Of a stretch of 64,000 nt of DNA, positions 34,424 to 44,986 are shown piece by piece (within the stretch, counting starts at the first letter, position 1; each line of letters starts with the position of its first letter). A program made the translations under genes and the position numbers. Location of the stretch: NCBI RefSeq assembly GCF_020564935.1, contig NZ_JAJCXB010000016.1, positions 62,001 through 126,000 on the forward strand. The letters are read 5' to 3'. This DNA comes from Streptomyces pinistramenti (GTDB lineage: Bacteria > Actinomycetota > Actinomycetes > Streptomycetales > Streptomycetaceae). The notes beneath the pieces were generated by a model. That model made no database searches, was not told the origin of the DNA, and saw only the letters and a program-made list of their open reading frames with translations.

Positions 34424-37111
34424 CTATGGCCTGCGCGCCGACGTCACGCGGTAGACGTCGTACACGCCCTCCACGCCCCGTACCGCCTTGAGGACATGGC
34501 CGAGGTGCTTGGGGTCGCCCATCTCGAACGTGAAGCGCGAGGTGGCGACCCGGTCGCGGGAGGTCTGGACGGCCGCGGACAGGATGTTGACGTGCTGGTC
34601 GGACAGGACGCGGGTGACGTCCGACAGCAGCCGCGAGCGGTCCAGCGCCTCGACCTGGATGGCGACCAGGAAGACCGAGGACTGGGTGGGCGCCCACTCG
34701 ACCTCCAGGATCCGCTCCGGCTGCTTGGACAGCGAGTCGACGTTGACGCAGTCGGCACGGTGCACCGAGACGCCGCTGCCGCGGGTGACGAAGCCGATGA
34801 TCGGGTCGCCCGGCACCGGGGTGCAGCAGCGGGCCAGCTTGACCCAGACGTCGTCGACGCCCTTGACGACCACACCGGGGTCGGCGCTGGAGCGGCGCTT
34901 GGAGCGTCGGATCGGGGTGGACTCGGCGATGTCCTCGGTGGCCTCGTCCTGTCCGCCGAGCGCCTGCACCAGCTTCTGGACGACGCCCTGGGCCGCGACA
35001 TGGCCCTCACCGATCGCGGCGTACAGCGAGGAGATGTCGGGGTAGCGCATCTCGTGCGCGAGGGTGACCAGGGAGTCGCCGGTGAGGATCCGCTGGATCG
35101 GCAGGTTCTGCTTGCGCATGGCGCGCGCGATGGCGTCCTTGCCCTGCTCGATCGCTTCGTCGCGGCGCTCCTTGGAGAACCAGGCGCGGATCTTGTTGCG
35201 GGCGCGCGGGGACTTGACGAAGCCCAGCCAGTCGCGGGACGGTCCGGCCCCGGGCGCCTTGGAGGTGAAGACCTCCACCAAGTCGCCGTTGTCCAGGGTC
35301 GATTCGAGCGGCACGAGCCGACCGTTGACCCGCGCTCCTATCGTGCGGTGGCCGACCTCGGTGTGCACCGCGTACGCGAAGTCGACGGGGGTGGCGCCGG
35401 CCGGCAGCGCTATGACGTCGCCCTTCGGCGTGAAGACGAAGACTTCGTTGCGGGAGAGGTCGAAGCGCAGCGATTCGAGGAACTCGCCCGGGTCCTCGGT
35501 CTCCTTCTGCCAGTCCAGGAGCTGCCGCAGCCAGGCCATGTCGTTGACGGTGTCCTGGCCCGCGCCCTTGCCCGCGCCCTTGGGGATGTCGGTACGCACC
35601 TTGGAGGCGCCGGCGACGGCCTCCTGCTTGTACTTCCAGTGCGCGGCGATGCCGTATTCGGCACGGCGGTGCATGTCGAAGGTGCGGATCTGGAGCTCGA
35701 CGGGCTTGCCGGCCGGCCCGATGACCGTCGTGTGCAGCGACTGGTACATGTTGAACTTCGGCATCGCGATGTAGTCCTTGAACCGGCCGGGTACCGGATT
35801 CCATCGCGCGTGGACGGTGCCGAGCGCCGCGTAACAGTCACGGACGGTGTCGACGAGGACGCGGATGCCCACCAGGTCGTAGATCTCCGCGAAGTCACGG
35901 CCGCGGACGATCATTTTCTGGTAAACGCTGTAGTAGTGCTTGGGCCGTCCGGTGACGGTGGCCTTGATGCGGGCGGAGCGCAGGTCGGCCTGGACCTCGT
36001 CGGTCACTATGGCCAGATACTCGTCCCGCTTGGGCGCCCGCTCGGCGACCAGCCGCACGATCTCGTCGTACATCTTGGGGTAGAGGATCGCGAAGGCGAG
36101 GTCCTCCAGCTCCCACTTGATGGTGTTCATGCCCAGCCGGTGAGCCAGGGGCGCGTAGATCTCAAGCGTCTCGCGGGCCTTCTTCTCCTGCTTCTCCCGC
36201 TTGAGGTAACGCATGGTGCGCATGTTGTGCAGCCGGTCGGCGAGCTTGATGACCAGGACGCGCGGGTCCTTGGCCATCGCGACGACCATCTTGCGGACCG
36301 TCTCGGCCTGCGCGGCCTCGCCGAACTTGACCCGGTCGAGCTTGGTGACGCCGTCGACGAGCAGCGCCACCTGGTCGCCGAAGTCACGGCGCAGGGTGTC
36401 CAGGCCGTACTCGGTGTCCTCGACGGTGTCGTGCAGCAGGCCCGCCATGAGCGTGGCCGGATCCATGCCCAGCTCGGCGAGGATCGTCGTCACGGCGAGC
36501 GGGTGGGTGATGTACGGGTCGCCGCTCTTGCGCTTCTGGCCGCGGTGCCAGCGCTCGGCGACCTGGTAGGCCCGCTCGACCTGGCGCAGCGTCGCCGCCT
36601 CGATCTTGGGGTCGTTGCTGCGGACGACCCGCAGCAGCGGCTCCAGGACCGGGTTGTACGGACTGGAGCGCTGTACGCCCAGTCGGGCGAGGCGGGCGCG
36701 TACGCGGTTGGAGGATCCGGTACGGCCGGGCGGGGCGGGCGGCACCGGCTTGGACACGGATGTCGGGTTCGTGGTCGGGCGGTCGGCCCGGCCTGCGGGC
36801 GGCGTGGCCTGCGGCCGGGCGGCCGGCTCGGGCCCTGGGCCCGGCTTCGGCGCCGGGTCCTGCTGCTGCTCCGGCTCCGCGGGAGCGGTGGCGGGCCCCG
36901 GCTTCGGTGCCGGGTCCGTACCCGGCCCGGCCTCGGGAGGACCTGCGGTGCCGGACGGCGTGGCACTGCCGTCGGACGCGCCCGGCTGCTCGGGCTGCGG
37001 CGCGTCCGCGGGAGCCGCGTCCTGCGGCTTCTGCTCGTCCGGACGCGTGGCGGGGGATCCCGCCGGACGCACTCCGGGGGAGAGCGGCTGGGCCTCGTCT
37101 GGCAAGAGCAC
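34424..37111 (-). CDS. relA: bifunctional (p)ppGpp synthetase/hydrolase RelA
   Basis: Makes and degrades (p)ppGpp; in Streptomyces it links amino acid starvation to antibiotic production. 895 residues: a Pro/Ala-rich N-terminal extension (about 1-135, with DPAPKPGP repeated at 66-73 and 85-92), the HD hydrolase domain with intact H227-D228 in HDTVEDT, the synthetase domain ([22 protein letters not shown]), TGS, the zinc-finger region ([11 protein letters not shown]) and ACT. Annotated from GTG 37111; the GAGGAG spacing fits a TTG at 37105 better. Own promoter, shared terminator with DUF349. Confidence 0.95.
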   Translation of the reverse strand: MLLPDEAQPLSPGVRPAGSPATRPDEQKPQDAAPADAPQPEQPGASDGSATPSGTAGPPEAGPGTDPAPKPGPATAPAEPEQQQDPAPKPGPGPEPAARPQATPPAGRADRPTTNPTSVSKPVPPAPPGRTGSSNRVRARLARLGVQRSSPYNPVLEPLLRVVRSNDPKIEAATLRQVERAYQVAERWHRGQKRKSGDPYITHPLAVTTILAELGMDPATLMAGLLHDTVEDTEYGLDTLRRDFGDQVALLVDGVTKLDRVKFGEAAQAETVRKMVVAMAKDPRVLVIKLADRLHNMRTMRYLKREKQEKKARETLEIYAPLAHRLGMNTIKWELEDLAFAILYPKMYDEIVRLVAERAPKRDEYLAIVTDEVQADLRSARIKATVTGRPKHYYSVYQKMIVRGRDFAEIYDLVGIRVLVDTVRDCYAALGTVHARWNPVPGRFKDYIAMPKFNMYQSLHTTVIGPAGKPVELQIRTFDMHRRAEYGIAAHWKYKQEAVAGASKVRTDIPKGAGKGAGQDTVNDMAWLRQLLDWQKETEDPGEFLESLRFDLSRNEVFVFTPKGDVIALPAGATPVDFAYAVHTEVGHRTIGARVNGRLVPLESTLDNGDLVEVFTSKAPGAGPSRDWLGFVKSPRARNKIRAWFSKERRDEAIEQGKDAIARAMRKQNLPIQRILTGDSLVTLAHEMRYPDISSLYAAIGEGHVAAQGVVQKLVQALGGQDEATEDIAESTPIRRSKRRSSADPGVVVKGVDDVWVKLARCCTPVPGDPIIGFVTRGSGVSVHRADCVNVDSLSKQPERILEVEWAPTQSSVFLVAIQVEALDRSRLLSDVTRVLSDQHVNILSAAVQTSRDRVATSRFTFEMGDPKHLGHVLKAVRGVEGVYDVYRVTSARRP

Positions 37112-37217
37112 TCCTCAAGCGATTCCGGACCACAAGACCACGATCGGGTCGGGGTGCCATCGTATCGACCTCACCGCCCGGCCTCTCCTGCGGCCACGGG
37201 GTCCGTACATGACACAG

Positions 37218-37255
37218 CGCCGGGGCCCCCCGGAAACCGGGGGGCCCCCGGCGCC
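37218..37255 (-). terminator. apt terminator
   Basis: GC-rich inverted repeat around a 3-nt AAA loop (inner arms CCCCCCGG/CCGGGGGG, outer arms GCGCCGGGG/CCCCCGGCGCC with a single-base bulge), about 20 bases past the apt stop and upstream of relA. Confidence 0.7.
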
Positions 37256-37275
37256 GCTGTGGTGCAGGGACCGGC

Positions 37276-37824
37276 TCAGACCGTGATCAGGGCCTCCAGC
37301 GGGGCGCCCTTCAGGCCGGGCTCCACCCGCTGCCTTCCGTCCAGGAAGCCCAGCTCCATCAGGACGGCCAGGCCCGCGACGTCGGCGCCCGCGCGGCGGA
37401 TGAGCTGCAGCGAGGCGTCGGCGGTGCCGCCGGTGGCCAGCACGTCGTCGATCACCAGCACCCGGTCCCCCGGGGCCAGTGCGTCGGCGTGGATCTCGAT
37501 CTCGGCCGTGCCGTATTCGAGGTCGTACGTCTGCCCCAGCGTCGCGCCGGGCAGCTTTCCGGCCTTGCGGACCGGGACGAAACCGATGCCGGCCCGGACC
37601 GCCACCGGAGCGGCGAGGATGAATCCGCGCGCCTCCAGGCCGACGACCTTGTCCGCGCGGTGGCGGACGCAGAGGTCGACGAAGGCGTCGGTCAGCGCGC
37701 CGAACGCGGTGGCGTCCGCCAGCAGCGGGGTGATGTCCTTGAACATCACGCCGGGCTTGGGATAGTCCGGCACGTCCGTGATCTTGCTCAGCAGCAGCTC
37801 GTGCAGCGGGGCGGAGGCGCTCAT
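37276..37824 (-). CDS. apt: adenine phosphoribosyltransferase
   Basis: Salvages adenine to AMP with PRPP. 182 residues. PRPP-binding motif RVLVIDDVLATGG at 121-133; LEARGFILAAPVA and YPKPGVMFKDITPLL are Apt signatures. ATG at 37824 overlaps the secF stop by 4 bases. The secD-secF-apt-relA order is conserved in actinobacteria, though here a terminator separates apt from relA. Confidence 0.96.
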   Translation of the reverse strand: MSASAPLHELLLSKITDVPDYPKPGVMFKDITPLLADATAFGALTDAFVDLCVRHRADKVVGLEARGFILAAPVAVRAGIGFVPVRKAGKLPGATLGQTYDLEYGTAEIEIHADALAPGDRVLVIDDVLATGGTADASLQLIRRAGADVAGLAVLMELGFLDGRQRVEPGLKGAPLEALITV

Positions 37825-38963
37825 CGGCGCTTGCCCGACGGCCGGCCGCGCCCGCGGTTGCGGGCGGCGGGCTGGTTGCGCTGGCCGCCGACACCACTCG
37901 CCGCGGCAGCGGCATCCTCGTCGGCCGCGTCCTGACCGCCCTCGCCCGCCGACGAGCCGCCCGGCGACTCCTCCGGGCTCGCGTCCTTGGCCGCGGCCGC
38001 AGCGCGCTTCGCCTTGACCCGCTTGGCCAGCGCCTTCATCTGCGGCTCGCTGTTCTTCAGGTCGGCGACCAGCGGGGTCGCGATGAAGATCGACGAGTAC
38101 GCGCCGGCGGCGAGGCCGACGAACAGGGCCAGCGAGATGTCGTTGAGCATGCCCGCGCCCAGCACGCCACCGCCGACGAACAGCAGGCCGGCGACCGGCA
38201 GCAGCGCGACGACCGTGGTGTTGATGGACCGCACCAGCGTGCCGTTGATGCTGCGGTTGGCGACCTCGCTGTACGTGAAGCGGGTCTGCTTGGTGATGTC
38301 CTTGGAGGCTTCCTTGAGGCTGTCGAAGACGACGACCGTGTCGTACAAGGAGTAACCGAGGATGGTCAGCAGACCGATGACGGTGCCCGGCGTGACCTCG
38401 AAGCCGACCAGCGCATAGACGCCGACCGTGATCGTGAGGTCGTGGATCAGCGCGATCAGCGCGGCGAGCGCCATCCGCCACTCGAAGGCGATGGCCAGAT
38501 AGATCACCACGAGGACCATGAAGATCCCCAGGCCCAACCACGCCTTGTTGGCGATCTCCTCACCCCAACTCGGGCCGACGAGCTGGGTGTTGATGTCCTT
38601 CACCGGGACCTTCAGGTCCTGGGCGAGCTTCTCCTGGACCGGCACGGCCTGCTTGGTGTCCAGGCCGCTGATCTGGATGCGCATGGCGCCGCCGCCGAGC
38701 TTCTGCACCACGGCCTGGTGGCCGCCGGATGCCGACTCGGCCTTGTGCTGCACCTCGGAGGAGGAGACGGAGGTCTTCGGGGTGGTCAGGACCGCGCCAC
38801 CGGAGAACTCGATGCCCATGTTCAGGCCGCGCACCGCCAGGCCGACGAGGGCCGTGATGGTGATGAGGATCGAGATGCCGTACCAGATCTTCCGCTTGCC
38901 GATGAAGTCGTAGCCGACCTCACCGCGGTAGAGCCTGGCGCCGAGGTTTCCGAGCTTGGACAT
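37821..38963 (-). CDS. secF: protein translocase subunit SecF
   Basis: Membrane partner of SecD that uses proton motive force to finish protein export. 380 residues with six membrane segments. The first is followed by the periplasmic loop (GIEFSGGAVL), and the conserved YSLYDTVVVFDSLKE segment and GLAAGAYSSIFIATPL follow. The C-terminal ~70 residues are a Lys/Ala- then Arg-rich cytosolic tail (GRGRPSGKRR). It starts 1 base after the secD stop. Confidence 0.96.
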   Translation of the reverse strand: MSKLGNLGARLYRGEVGYDFIGKRKIWYGISILITITALVGLAVRGLNMGIEFSGGAVLTTPKTSVSSSEVQHKAESASGGHQAVVQKLGGGAMRIQISGLDTKQAVPVQEKLAQDLKVPVKDINTQLVGPSWGEEIANKAWLGLGIFMVLVVIYLAIAFEWRMALAALIALIHDLTITVGVYALVGFEVTPGTVIGLLTILGYSLYDTVVVFDSLKEASKDITKQTRFTYSEVANRSINGTLVRSINTTVVALLPVAGLLFVGGGVLGAGMLNDISLALFVGLAAGAYSSIFIATPLVADLKNSEPQMKALAKRVKAKRAAAAAKDASPEESPGGSSAGEGGQDAADEDAAAAASGVGGQRNQPAARNRGRGRPSGKRR

Positions 38964-38964
38964 C

Positions 38965-40740
38965 TCACGCCTCCTTCGTCTGGGTGGGGGCGCTGCCGCG
39001 GCGGCGGCGCAGCGGTGGCCTGGCTCCCAGACGCTGCGGGTCCAGGCCGGACCAGGAGTGGCCGTCGGAGAAGAACTTGCGCCGGGCCAGCAGCGTCATC
39101 AGCGGCTTGGTGAAGAAGAAGACCACGACGACGTCGAGGACGGTGGTCAGGCCGAGCGTGAACGCGAAGCCCTGGACCTTGCCGACGGTGACGATGAACA
39201 GCACCGCGGCGGCCAGGAACGACACGAAGTCGGAGACCAGGATCGTACGGCGGGCGCGCGGCCAGCCGCGTTCGACGGACGGGCGCAGGGTGCGGCCTTC
39301 GCGGATCTCGTCACGGATGCGTTCGAAGTAGACGATGAACGAGTCCGCGGTGATACCGATCGCCACGATGGCGCCGCAGACCGCTGGAAGGTTCAGCGCG
39401 AATCCGATGGCGGGACCGAGCAAGGTCATGATCGCGTAGGTCAGGACCGCCGAGACGCAGAGGCTCGCCAGCGCGACGAGCGCCAGGCCGCGGTAGTACG
39501 CGACGAGGTAGATCACGACCAGGGCAAGGCCGATGGCACCGGCGATCAGACCGGCGTGCAGCTGCTCGCCGCCGAGCGCCGCGGTGACCGTAGTTTCGTC
39601 GACGATCTTGAAGGAGAGCGGCAGGGCGCCGTACGACAGCATGTTGCCCAGGTCCTCGGCGGACTGCTGGGTGAAACCGCCGGAGATGGTGGCGTTGCCG
39701 CCGTTGAGCCGCTGGCTCACCCGCGGGTCGGAGACGACGGCGCCGTCCAGGACGATCGCGAACTGGTTCTGCGGCTGCGCCTTGGCGGCGAGGTCACCGG
39801 TGATGTCGGCGAACTTCTTGCCACCGTTGGCGGTGAAGTCCATCTGGACGATCCAGCCCTGGCCCGACTGGCTGTCGAAGATCGCCTTGGCGTCCTTGAC
39901 GTCGGTGCCCTCGACACCGACCGGGCCGAGCACGTACTTCTGCGTGCCGTCGTCCTTGCAGGCCACGACCGGGTCGGACGGCTTGGTGGCGGCCGCCTTC
40001 TCACCGGCGTTCGCGCGGTCCTGCTTGGTGGAGCAGTCCAGGGCGGCGAGCTGCTTCTGCAGGGCGGCCGGGATGTCCGCGGCACCGGGGGCCGGCGGGG
40101 TCGCGGGCGGCGTGGCCGGGGTGGAGCCGGTCGGCTTGGGCGTCTCGGACGGGGCCTTCTTCAGGGCGTCCGTCACGGCGCGGCCCTGCGTCGTGGAGCT
40201 CGCGGACGGCGACGGTGTGCCGTCGGCGTGCTGCTTGCCGTCCGCGGCCTTGTCGCCCTTGCCCGCCTTCGCGTCCTTGCCGTTCTGGGCGCCCTTCGAG
40301 GGGCTCTCCGAGGGCGAGGGGGTCTTGGCGCCCGCCGTGGTGGTCAGCACCGGGCGGAAGGCGAGCTGGGCGGTGGTACCGACCTGCTGGCGGGACTGCT
40401 TCGCGTCCGTCCCCTTGGGGATGTTCACGATGATGTGGTTCTTGCCCTGGGTCTGGACCTCGGACTCGGTCACGCCCAGACCGTTGACACGCCGCTCCAT
40501 GATGCCCGCGGCGGTCTTCATGTTGGTCTCGTTGATCGCGTTGGGCTTGCCCGGCTGGTTCTGGGCCTGGAGCGTGAAGCTGGTACCACCCGCCAGATCG
40601 ATGCCCAATCGGGGCGTCAGAGTGCCGGAGTAGAACATTCCTCCGACCAGCGCCACCATGGCGATCAGGATGAGAACCAGGGTGCGCCCCGGCTTCCCCT
40701 GGCCCGTGGGCGCCCTGCGGCCCTTCTTCGGTGCTGCCAC
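38965..40740 (-). CDS. secD: protein translocase subunit SecD
   Basis: Extracytoplasmic-domain partner of SecF in Sec export. 591 residues: N-terminal membrane helix (TLVLILIAMVALVGGMFYSG), the P1 domain start LGIDLAGGTSFTL, a low-complexity Ser/Thr/Pro/Lys/Gly insert of about 100 residues (centred near 190), the head region, and five C-terminal membrane segments with the RIRDEIREG and RRTILVSDFVSFLAA motifs. The insert is far longer than in E. coli but typical of streptomycetes. GTG start. Co-transcribed with secF and apt. Confidence 0.96.
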   Translation of the reverse strand: MAAPKKGRRAPTGQGKPGRTLVLILIAMVALVGGMFYSGTLTPRLGIDLAGGTSFTLQAQNQPGKPNAINETNMKTAAGIMERRVNGLGVTESEVQTQGKNHIIVNIPKGTDAKQSRQQVGTTAQLAFRPVLTTTAGAKTPSPSESPSKGAQNGKDAKAGKGDKAADGKQHADGTPSPSASSTTQGRAVTDALKKAPSETPKPTGSTPATPPATPPAPGAADIPAALQKQLAALDCSTKQDRANAGEKAAATKPSDPVVACKDDGTQKYVLGPVGVEGTDVKDAKAIFDSQSGQGWIVQMDFTANGGKKFADITGDLAAKAQPQNQFAIVLDGAVVSDPRVSQRLNGGNATISGGFTQQSAEDLGNMLSYGALPLSFKIVDETTVTAALGGEQLHAGLIAGAIGLALVVIYLVAYYRGLALVALASLCVSAVLTYAIMTLLGPAIGFALNLPAVCGAIVAIGITADSFIVYFERIRDEIREGRTLRPSVERGWPRARRTILVSDFVSFLAAAVLFIVTVGKVQGFAFTLGLTTVLDVVVVFFFTKPLMTLLARRKFFSDGHSWSGLDPQRLGARPPLRRRRGSAPTQTKEA

Positions 40741-40838
40741 CTTCTCGTATCTCCCTGTCCAACCACTCGGCTTCGGGTGTCTGCCGAGCGGCCACGAAGT
40801 GTTGTGGGGACGTGCCCCTGCCGGAGCCTAGACCGTCC

Positions 40839-40880
40839 CGGAACCGCGGTGCACCGCCCAGGAGGCGCTCCGCGGTTCCG
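40839..40880 (-). terminator. hairpin between yajC and secD
   Basis: Perfect 11-bp stem CGGAACCGCGG (40839-40849) / CCGCGGTTCCG (40870-40880) with a 20-nt loop, 11 bases past the yajC stop. It may partly uncouple yajC from secDF. Confidence 0.6.
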
Positions 40881-40891
40881 TCCGGGCAGGA

Positions 40892-41392
40892 CTACTTCGC
40901 GTCGGCGCCGCCGGACTTCTTCTCCTCGGCGGGCGCGCCCTTGTCGGCGTTGGCGGCCGGGGCCTCGTCGGCAGCGGGCTCGTCGGCAGCGGCGGCCGGG
41001 GCCTCGTCCTTGCCCAGGTCGATCTTGTCCGCCTTCTCACTCTTTTCGGTGGCGTCGGCAGCGGCGTCACCGGTCAGCGAGGAGGCGTCGTCGGGCACGA
41101 CCGTGCCGTCGGCGCCGTCGATGATGCGGTTGTACTCCTCGTCGGGGAGGACCGCGCCGATGGAGTTCTTGGCGTAGATGGCGTGCACGCCGGGGGCGAC
41201 CTCAAGGAGAACCGACTCCTCGTGGATCTCCTTGACGGTGGCGTACATGCCCCCGATCGTCCGGACGCCGGTGCCGGGCTGCATCTCATTGCGCATCTGC
41301 GCGGCCGCCTGCTGCTTCTTCTTGGCGGACCGGGTCATCAGGAACATGGCCCCGATGAGGACGATGAAGGGGAGGAGAGTCACGGGATTCAC
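40892..41392 (-). CDS. yajC: preprotein translocase accessory subunit YajC
   Basis: Small SecDF-associated membrane protein. 166 residues: one membrane helix at the start (LLPFIVLIGAMFLM), the conserved cytosolic domain (MQPGTGVRTIGGMYATVKEI), and an acidic Ala/Glu/Asp-rich tail of about 65 residues. GTG at 41392 with GAAGGAA upstream; another GTG lies three codons in. Order ruvB-yajC-secD-secF-apt-relA is the usual actinobacterial one. Confidence 0.93.
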   Translation of the reverse strand: MNPVTLLPFIVLIGAMFLMTRSAKKKQQAAAQMRNEMQPGTGVRTIGGMYATVKEIHEESVLLEVAPGVHAIYAKNSIGAVLPDEEYNRIIDGADGTVVPDDASSLTGDAAADATEKSEKADKIDLGKDEAPAAAADEPAADEAPAANADKGAPAEEKKSGGADAK

Positions 41393-41555
41393 GGGACGGA
41401 AATTCCTTCGCACGACCGCTGGTCGGCGGCCTGATATTCGGGGGTGGGTATGCCGAACCATACGGACGGCATCGGCGGAGTCTAAGTCAGTCCGCACCAG
41501 TGGAACAACGCCCAGCATCGCACCGCAGTTCCTGACCCTGCGAGTCTCCGCGCCG

Positions 41556-42641
41556 TCACGCCCTGAACAGGCCCTGCTGCCCGCTTCCACCCGATTGCGG
41601 CTGTGGTGGTACGAGCCCGAGATGCGCCCAGGCCGCGGGGGTCGCGATCCGGCCACGGGGCGTACGCGCCAGGAGTCCTTCGCGGACCAGAAACGGTTCG
41701 GCGACCTCCTCGACGGTCTCCCGCTCCTCCCCCACCGCGACGGCGAGGGTGGAGAGTCCCACCGGGCCGCCGCCGAACAGCTTCAGCAGCGCGGTGAGCA
41801 CCGCGCGGTCGAGGCGGTCCAGGCCCCGGGCGTCGACCTCGTAGACGTCCAGGGCCCGGGACGCGGTGCCGCGGGAGATCACGCCGTCGGCCTTGACCTG
41901 GGCGTAGTCGCGGACCCTGCGCAGCAGGCGGTTGGCGATGCGCGGGGTACCGCGGGAGCGGCCGGCGATCTCCGCGGCGCCGCCGGAGTCGATCTCGACG
42001 TCCAGCAGGCCGGCCGAGCGGTGGATGACGCGCTCCAGCTCCGGCGGGGCGTAGAACTCCATGTGGCCGGTGAAGCCGAAGCGGTCGCGCAGCGGGGGTG
42101 GCAGCAGGCCGGCCCTGGTGGTGGCGCCGACCAGGGTGAAGGGCGGGAGTTCGAGGGGGATGGCGGTGGCGCCAGGACCCTTGCCGACGATGACGTCGAC
42201 GCGGAAGTCCTCCATGGCCATGTAGAGCATTTCCTCGGCCGGGCGGGACATCCGGTGGATCTCGTCGAGGAAGAGCACCTCGCCCTCCTGGAGGGAGGAG
42301 AGGATCGCGGCGAGGTCGCCCGCGTGCTGGATGGCGGGGCCCGAGGTGATGCGGATCGGGGCGCCCATCTCGGCGGCGATGATCATCGACAGGGTGGTCT
42401 TGCCGAGGCCGGGGGCCCCGGAGAGCAGGACGTGGTCGGCGGTGGCGCCGCGGGCGCGGGCGGCGCGCAGCACCAGGTCGAGCTGTTCGCGCACCCGCTC
42501 CTGGCCGACGAATTCTTCGAGGTCCTTGGGGCGCAGGGCCGCTTCGACCGCGGTGTCCTCGCCGTCGGCGTCGGCCCCGACCAGCCGGTCGGTGCCGTCG
42601 GCCTCGTCTGCGGTGGACGGTGCGGTGTCGTCCCAGTTCAC
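41556..42641 (-). CDS. ruvB: Holliday junction branch-migration ATPase RuvB
   Basis: Hexameric AAA+ motor that drives branch migration with RuvA. 361 residues. Walker A GAPGLGKT is at 75-82, Walker B FLDEIHRM, then [19 protein letters not shown] (sensor and arginine finger), and a winged-helix C-terminus ([17 protein letters not shown]). GTG start. Separated from ruvA by 124 bases. Confidence 0.96.
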   Translation of the reverse strand: MNWDDTAPSTADEADGTDRLVGADADGEDTAVEAALRPKDLEEFVGQERVREQLDLVLRAARARGATADHVLLSGAPGLGKTTLSMIIAAEMGAPIRITSGPAIQHAGDLAAILSSLQEGEVLFLDEIHRMSRPAEEMLYMAMEDFRVDVIVGKGPGATAIPLELPPFTLVGATTRAGLLPPPLRDRFGFTGHMEFYAPPELERVIHRSAGLLDVEIDSGGAAEIAGRSRGTPRIANRLLRRVRDYAQVKADGVISRGTASRALDVYEVDARGLDRLDRAVLTALLKLFGGGPVGLSTLAVAVGEERETVEEVAEPFLVREGLLARTPRGRIATPAAWAHLGLVPPQPQSGGSGQQGLFRA

Positions 42642-42765
42642 TGCGGATTGCCTCGCGGGGTCGGGGCGGCCTGGCCGCCTGCGTGGTCGTACGGTCGGGA
42701 GCCCGCGGGCGGCGGGACGGCGCGCGGCCGTGCCGATCGGGCCGGATCTCGCCGGGGGAAGCGGC

Positions 42766-43386
42766 TCATCGTGCGCGGTTCAGGGTCTGCAGCGCCGCCT
42801 TGAGCAGCTGCGGGATCTGCGGCTTGCCGCCCTCGGCGACGGCGGCGTCGGCCTGCGGGGTGACGGCGGCGACCGCTTCGTCCGCCTCGCGGGTGGCGTA
42901 CCCGAGGCCGATCAGGGCGGCGTGCAGCTGGTCGCTCCAGCCGGCGGTGACGGGGCTGCCGATGCCGGCGCGGGCGATGCCGAGCGGTGCACCGAGCCGG
43001 TCCTTCAGCTCCAGCAGCAGCTTCTGGGCGCCCTTCTTGCCGATGCCGGGCACGGCGGTGAGGCTCTTCTCGTCGCCGGTGGAGACGGCCAGGCGCAGGG
43101 CGTCCGGGGAGTGCACCGCGAGCATGGCCTGGGCCAGCCGCGGGCCGACGCCGCTGGCGGTCTGCAGGAGTTCGAAGGTGTTCCGCTCGTCGTCGTCGGC
43201 GAAGCCGTAGAGGGTGAGCGATTCCTCGCGGACGACGAGAGAGGTGGCGAGCTTGGCCGGCCGGCCGATGCGCAGCCCGGAAAGGGTGTCCGGCGTGCAC
43301 TGGACGGCCATGCCGATGCCGCCGACCTCGATGACGGCGGTGTCCGGTGCGAGGGCCGCGACCGGGCCGGAGACGAAGGCGATCAT
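42766..43386 (-). CDS. ruvA: Holliday junction DNA-binding protein RuvA
   Basis: Tetrameric junction-binding partner of RuvB. 206 residues: OB-fold domain ([23 protein letters not shown]), two helix-hairpin-helix motifs ([13 protein letters not shown] and [16 protein letters not shown]), and a RuvB-binding C-terminal domain. ATG overlaps the ruvC stop by 4 bases. Confidence 0.96.
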   Translation of the reverse strand: MIAFVSGPVAALAPDTAVIEVGGIGMAVQCTPDTLSGLRIGRPAKLATSLVVREESLTLYGFADDDERNTFELLQTASGVGPRLAQAMLAVHSPDALRLAVSTGDEKSLTAVPGIGKKGAQKLLLELKDRLGAPLGIARAGIGSPVTAGWSDQLHAALIGLGYATREADEAVAAVTPQADAAVAEGGKPQIPQLLKAALQTLNRAR

Positions 43387-43958
43387 CGGGTGGTGCCCTT
43401 CTGGGGAGCCGCCCGGCGGATACCGGGGGCGCGGACGGGAGCGGCACGGCGGGCCGCGGCCTGCGCCTGCTGGAGGCGGTTGACCGCGGGCGCGCGCCAT
43501 ATGTGGCAGATGGCCAGCGCCAGGGCGTCGGCCGCGTCGGCCGGTTTGGGCGGTGCGTCGAGCCGCAGCAGGCGGGTCACCATGGCGCCGACCTGCTCCT
43601 TGCCCGCCCGGCCCGAGCCCGTCACGGCGGCCTTGACCTCGCTGGGGGTGTGCAGCGCCACCGGCAGTCCGCGGCGGGCCGCACACAGCATGGCGACCGC
43701 GCTGGCCTGGGCGGTGCCCATGACCGTACGGACGTTGTGCTGGCTGAACACCCGCTCCACAGCGACGCATTCGGGGCGGTGTTCGTCGAGCCAGGCGTCG
43801 ATGCCGCGCTCGATGAGGACCAGGCGCTGGGCGATGTCGGCGTCCGCCGGGGTGCGGACGACACCGACGCCGGCCATCGTCAGCGGCCGGCCGGCCACGC
43901 CGTCCACCACGCCGACGCCGCAGCGGGTCAGCCCCGGGTCCACGCCCAGTACGCGCAC
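43383..43958 (-). CDS. ruvC: Holliday junction resolvase RuvC
   Basis: RNase H-fold endonuclease that resolves Holliday junctions. 191 residues from the GTG at 43958, which has GGAGAGGGG upstream; a TTG seven codons earlier was rejected. Asp7 in VDPGLTRCG, Glu in [12 protein letters not shown] and the C-terminal [12 protein letters not shown] acidic pair form the active site. A ~25-residue Ala/Arg-rich tail follows. First gene of ruvC-ruvA-ruvB. Confidence 0.95.
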   Translation of the reverse strand: MRVLGVDPGLTRCGVGVVDGVAGRPLTMAGVGVVRTPADADIAQRLVLIERGIDAWLDEHRPECVAVERVFSQHNVRTVMGTAQASAVAMLCAARRGLPVALHTPSEVKAAVTGSGRAGKEQVGAMVTRLLRLDAPPKPADAADALALAICHIWRAPAVNRLQQAQAAARRAAPVRAPGIRRAAPQKGTTR

Positions 43959-44062
43959 GATGCCCCTCTCCGTGATCAACCGGCAGTCTGTTCGTGCAGG
44001 CTATCGGCTGCCACTGACATTGCGGCGCGGGCGGGGCGCCCCACCGGCCGGATCAGGCGAAA

Positions 44063-44090
44063 CGGCCCGCCGGTTCGCACCGGCGGGCCG
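44063..44090 (-). terminator. terminator downstream of yebC
   Basis: Perfect 12-bp stem CGGCCCGCCGGT (44063-44074) / ACCGGCGGGCCG (44079-44090) with a 4-nt TCGC loop, 26 bases past the yebC stop. Confidence 0.75.
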
Positions 44091-44116
44091 CTGTCGTCGT
44101 GCGGGGCGGACGCCCG

Positions 44117-44869
44117 TCAGGCGTCGACCTTGGCCATCGTCTCGTCCGAGACGTCGAAGTTGGCGAAGACGTTCTGCACGTCGTCGCTGTCCTCCAGCGC
44201 ATCGATCAGCTTGAAGATCTTGCGCGCGCCCTCTTCCTCCAGTTCGACCTGCATGGTCGGGACGAAGCTGGCGTCGGCCGAGTCGTAGTCGATGCCGGCT
44301 TCCTGGAGCGCGGTGCGGACCACGACCAGGTCGGTGGCCTCGCTGAGCACCTCGAAGGTGTCACCGAGGTCGTTGACCTCCTCGGCACCGGCGTCCAGGA
44401 CGGCGGTGAGCACGTCGTCCTCGGACAGCTCGCCCTTGGGGACGATGATGACGCCCTTGCGGTTGAACAGGTAGGACACCGAGCCCGGGTCGGCCATCGA
44501 GCCGCCGTTGCGGGTCATCGCGACGCGGACGTCCGATGCGGCGCGGTTGCGGTTGTCGGTGAGGCACTCGATGAGCACCGCGACACCGTTGGGGCCGTAC
44601 CCCTCGTACATGATGGTTTCGTAGTCGGCGCCGCCCGCTTCAAGACCCGCACCGCGCTTGAGCGCGGAGTCGATGTTCTTGTTGGGCACCGAGCTCTTCT
44701 TGGCCTTCTGGATGGCGTCGAAGAGGGTCGGGTTGCCCTCGGGGTCGGCGCCGCCGGTGCGGGCCGCAACCTCGATGTTCTTGATCAGCTTCGCGAAGAG
44801 CTTGCCGCGCTTGGCATCGATCACGGCCTTCTTGTGCTTCGTCGTAGCCCATTTAGAGTGGCCGGACAT
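44117..44869 (-). CDS. yebC: YebC/PmpR family protein
   Basis: 250 residues. [28 protein letters not shown] is shortened here to its signature start [12 protein letters not shown], the hallmark of the family. Members act as DNA-binding regulators, and some have been reported to relieve ribosome stalling at polyproline motifs. An acidic C-terminal third ([18 protein letters not shown]) is typical. It lies between pdxT (117 bases upstream) and ruvC on the same strand, the standard actinobacterial pdxST-yebC-ruvCAB order. Confidence 0.93.
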   Translation of the reverse strand: MSGHSKWATTKHKKAVIDAKRGKLFAKLIKNIEVAARTGGADPEGNPTLFDAIQKAKKSSVPNKNIDSALKRGAGLEAGGADYETIMYEGYGPNGVAVLIECLTDNRNRAASDVRVAMTRNGGSMADPGSVSYLFNRKGVIIVPKGELSEDDVLTAVLDAGAEEVNDLGDTFEVLSEATDLVVVRTALQEAGIDYDSADASFVPTMQVELEEEGARKIFKLIDALEDSDDVQNVFANFDVSDETMAKVDA

Positions 44870-44986
44870 CCGCCTGTCTCCTTCGCGTAACCAATTGAGA
44901 AACGAACGCCTGAGATCCTACCGGGAATGGCTCGGGCCGCCGTACGTACCGCCGGTCCCTCGCCCGCGGACGCCCAGGTACGCGCG

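Noticed and set aside
34415..37765. 1116-codon plus-strand open frame opposite relA
   Set aside because: Antisense shadow of relA, repetitive Asp/Val/Leu/Gly composition, no start signals.
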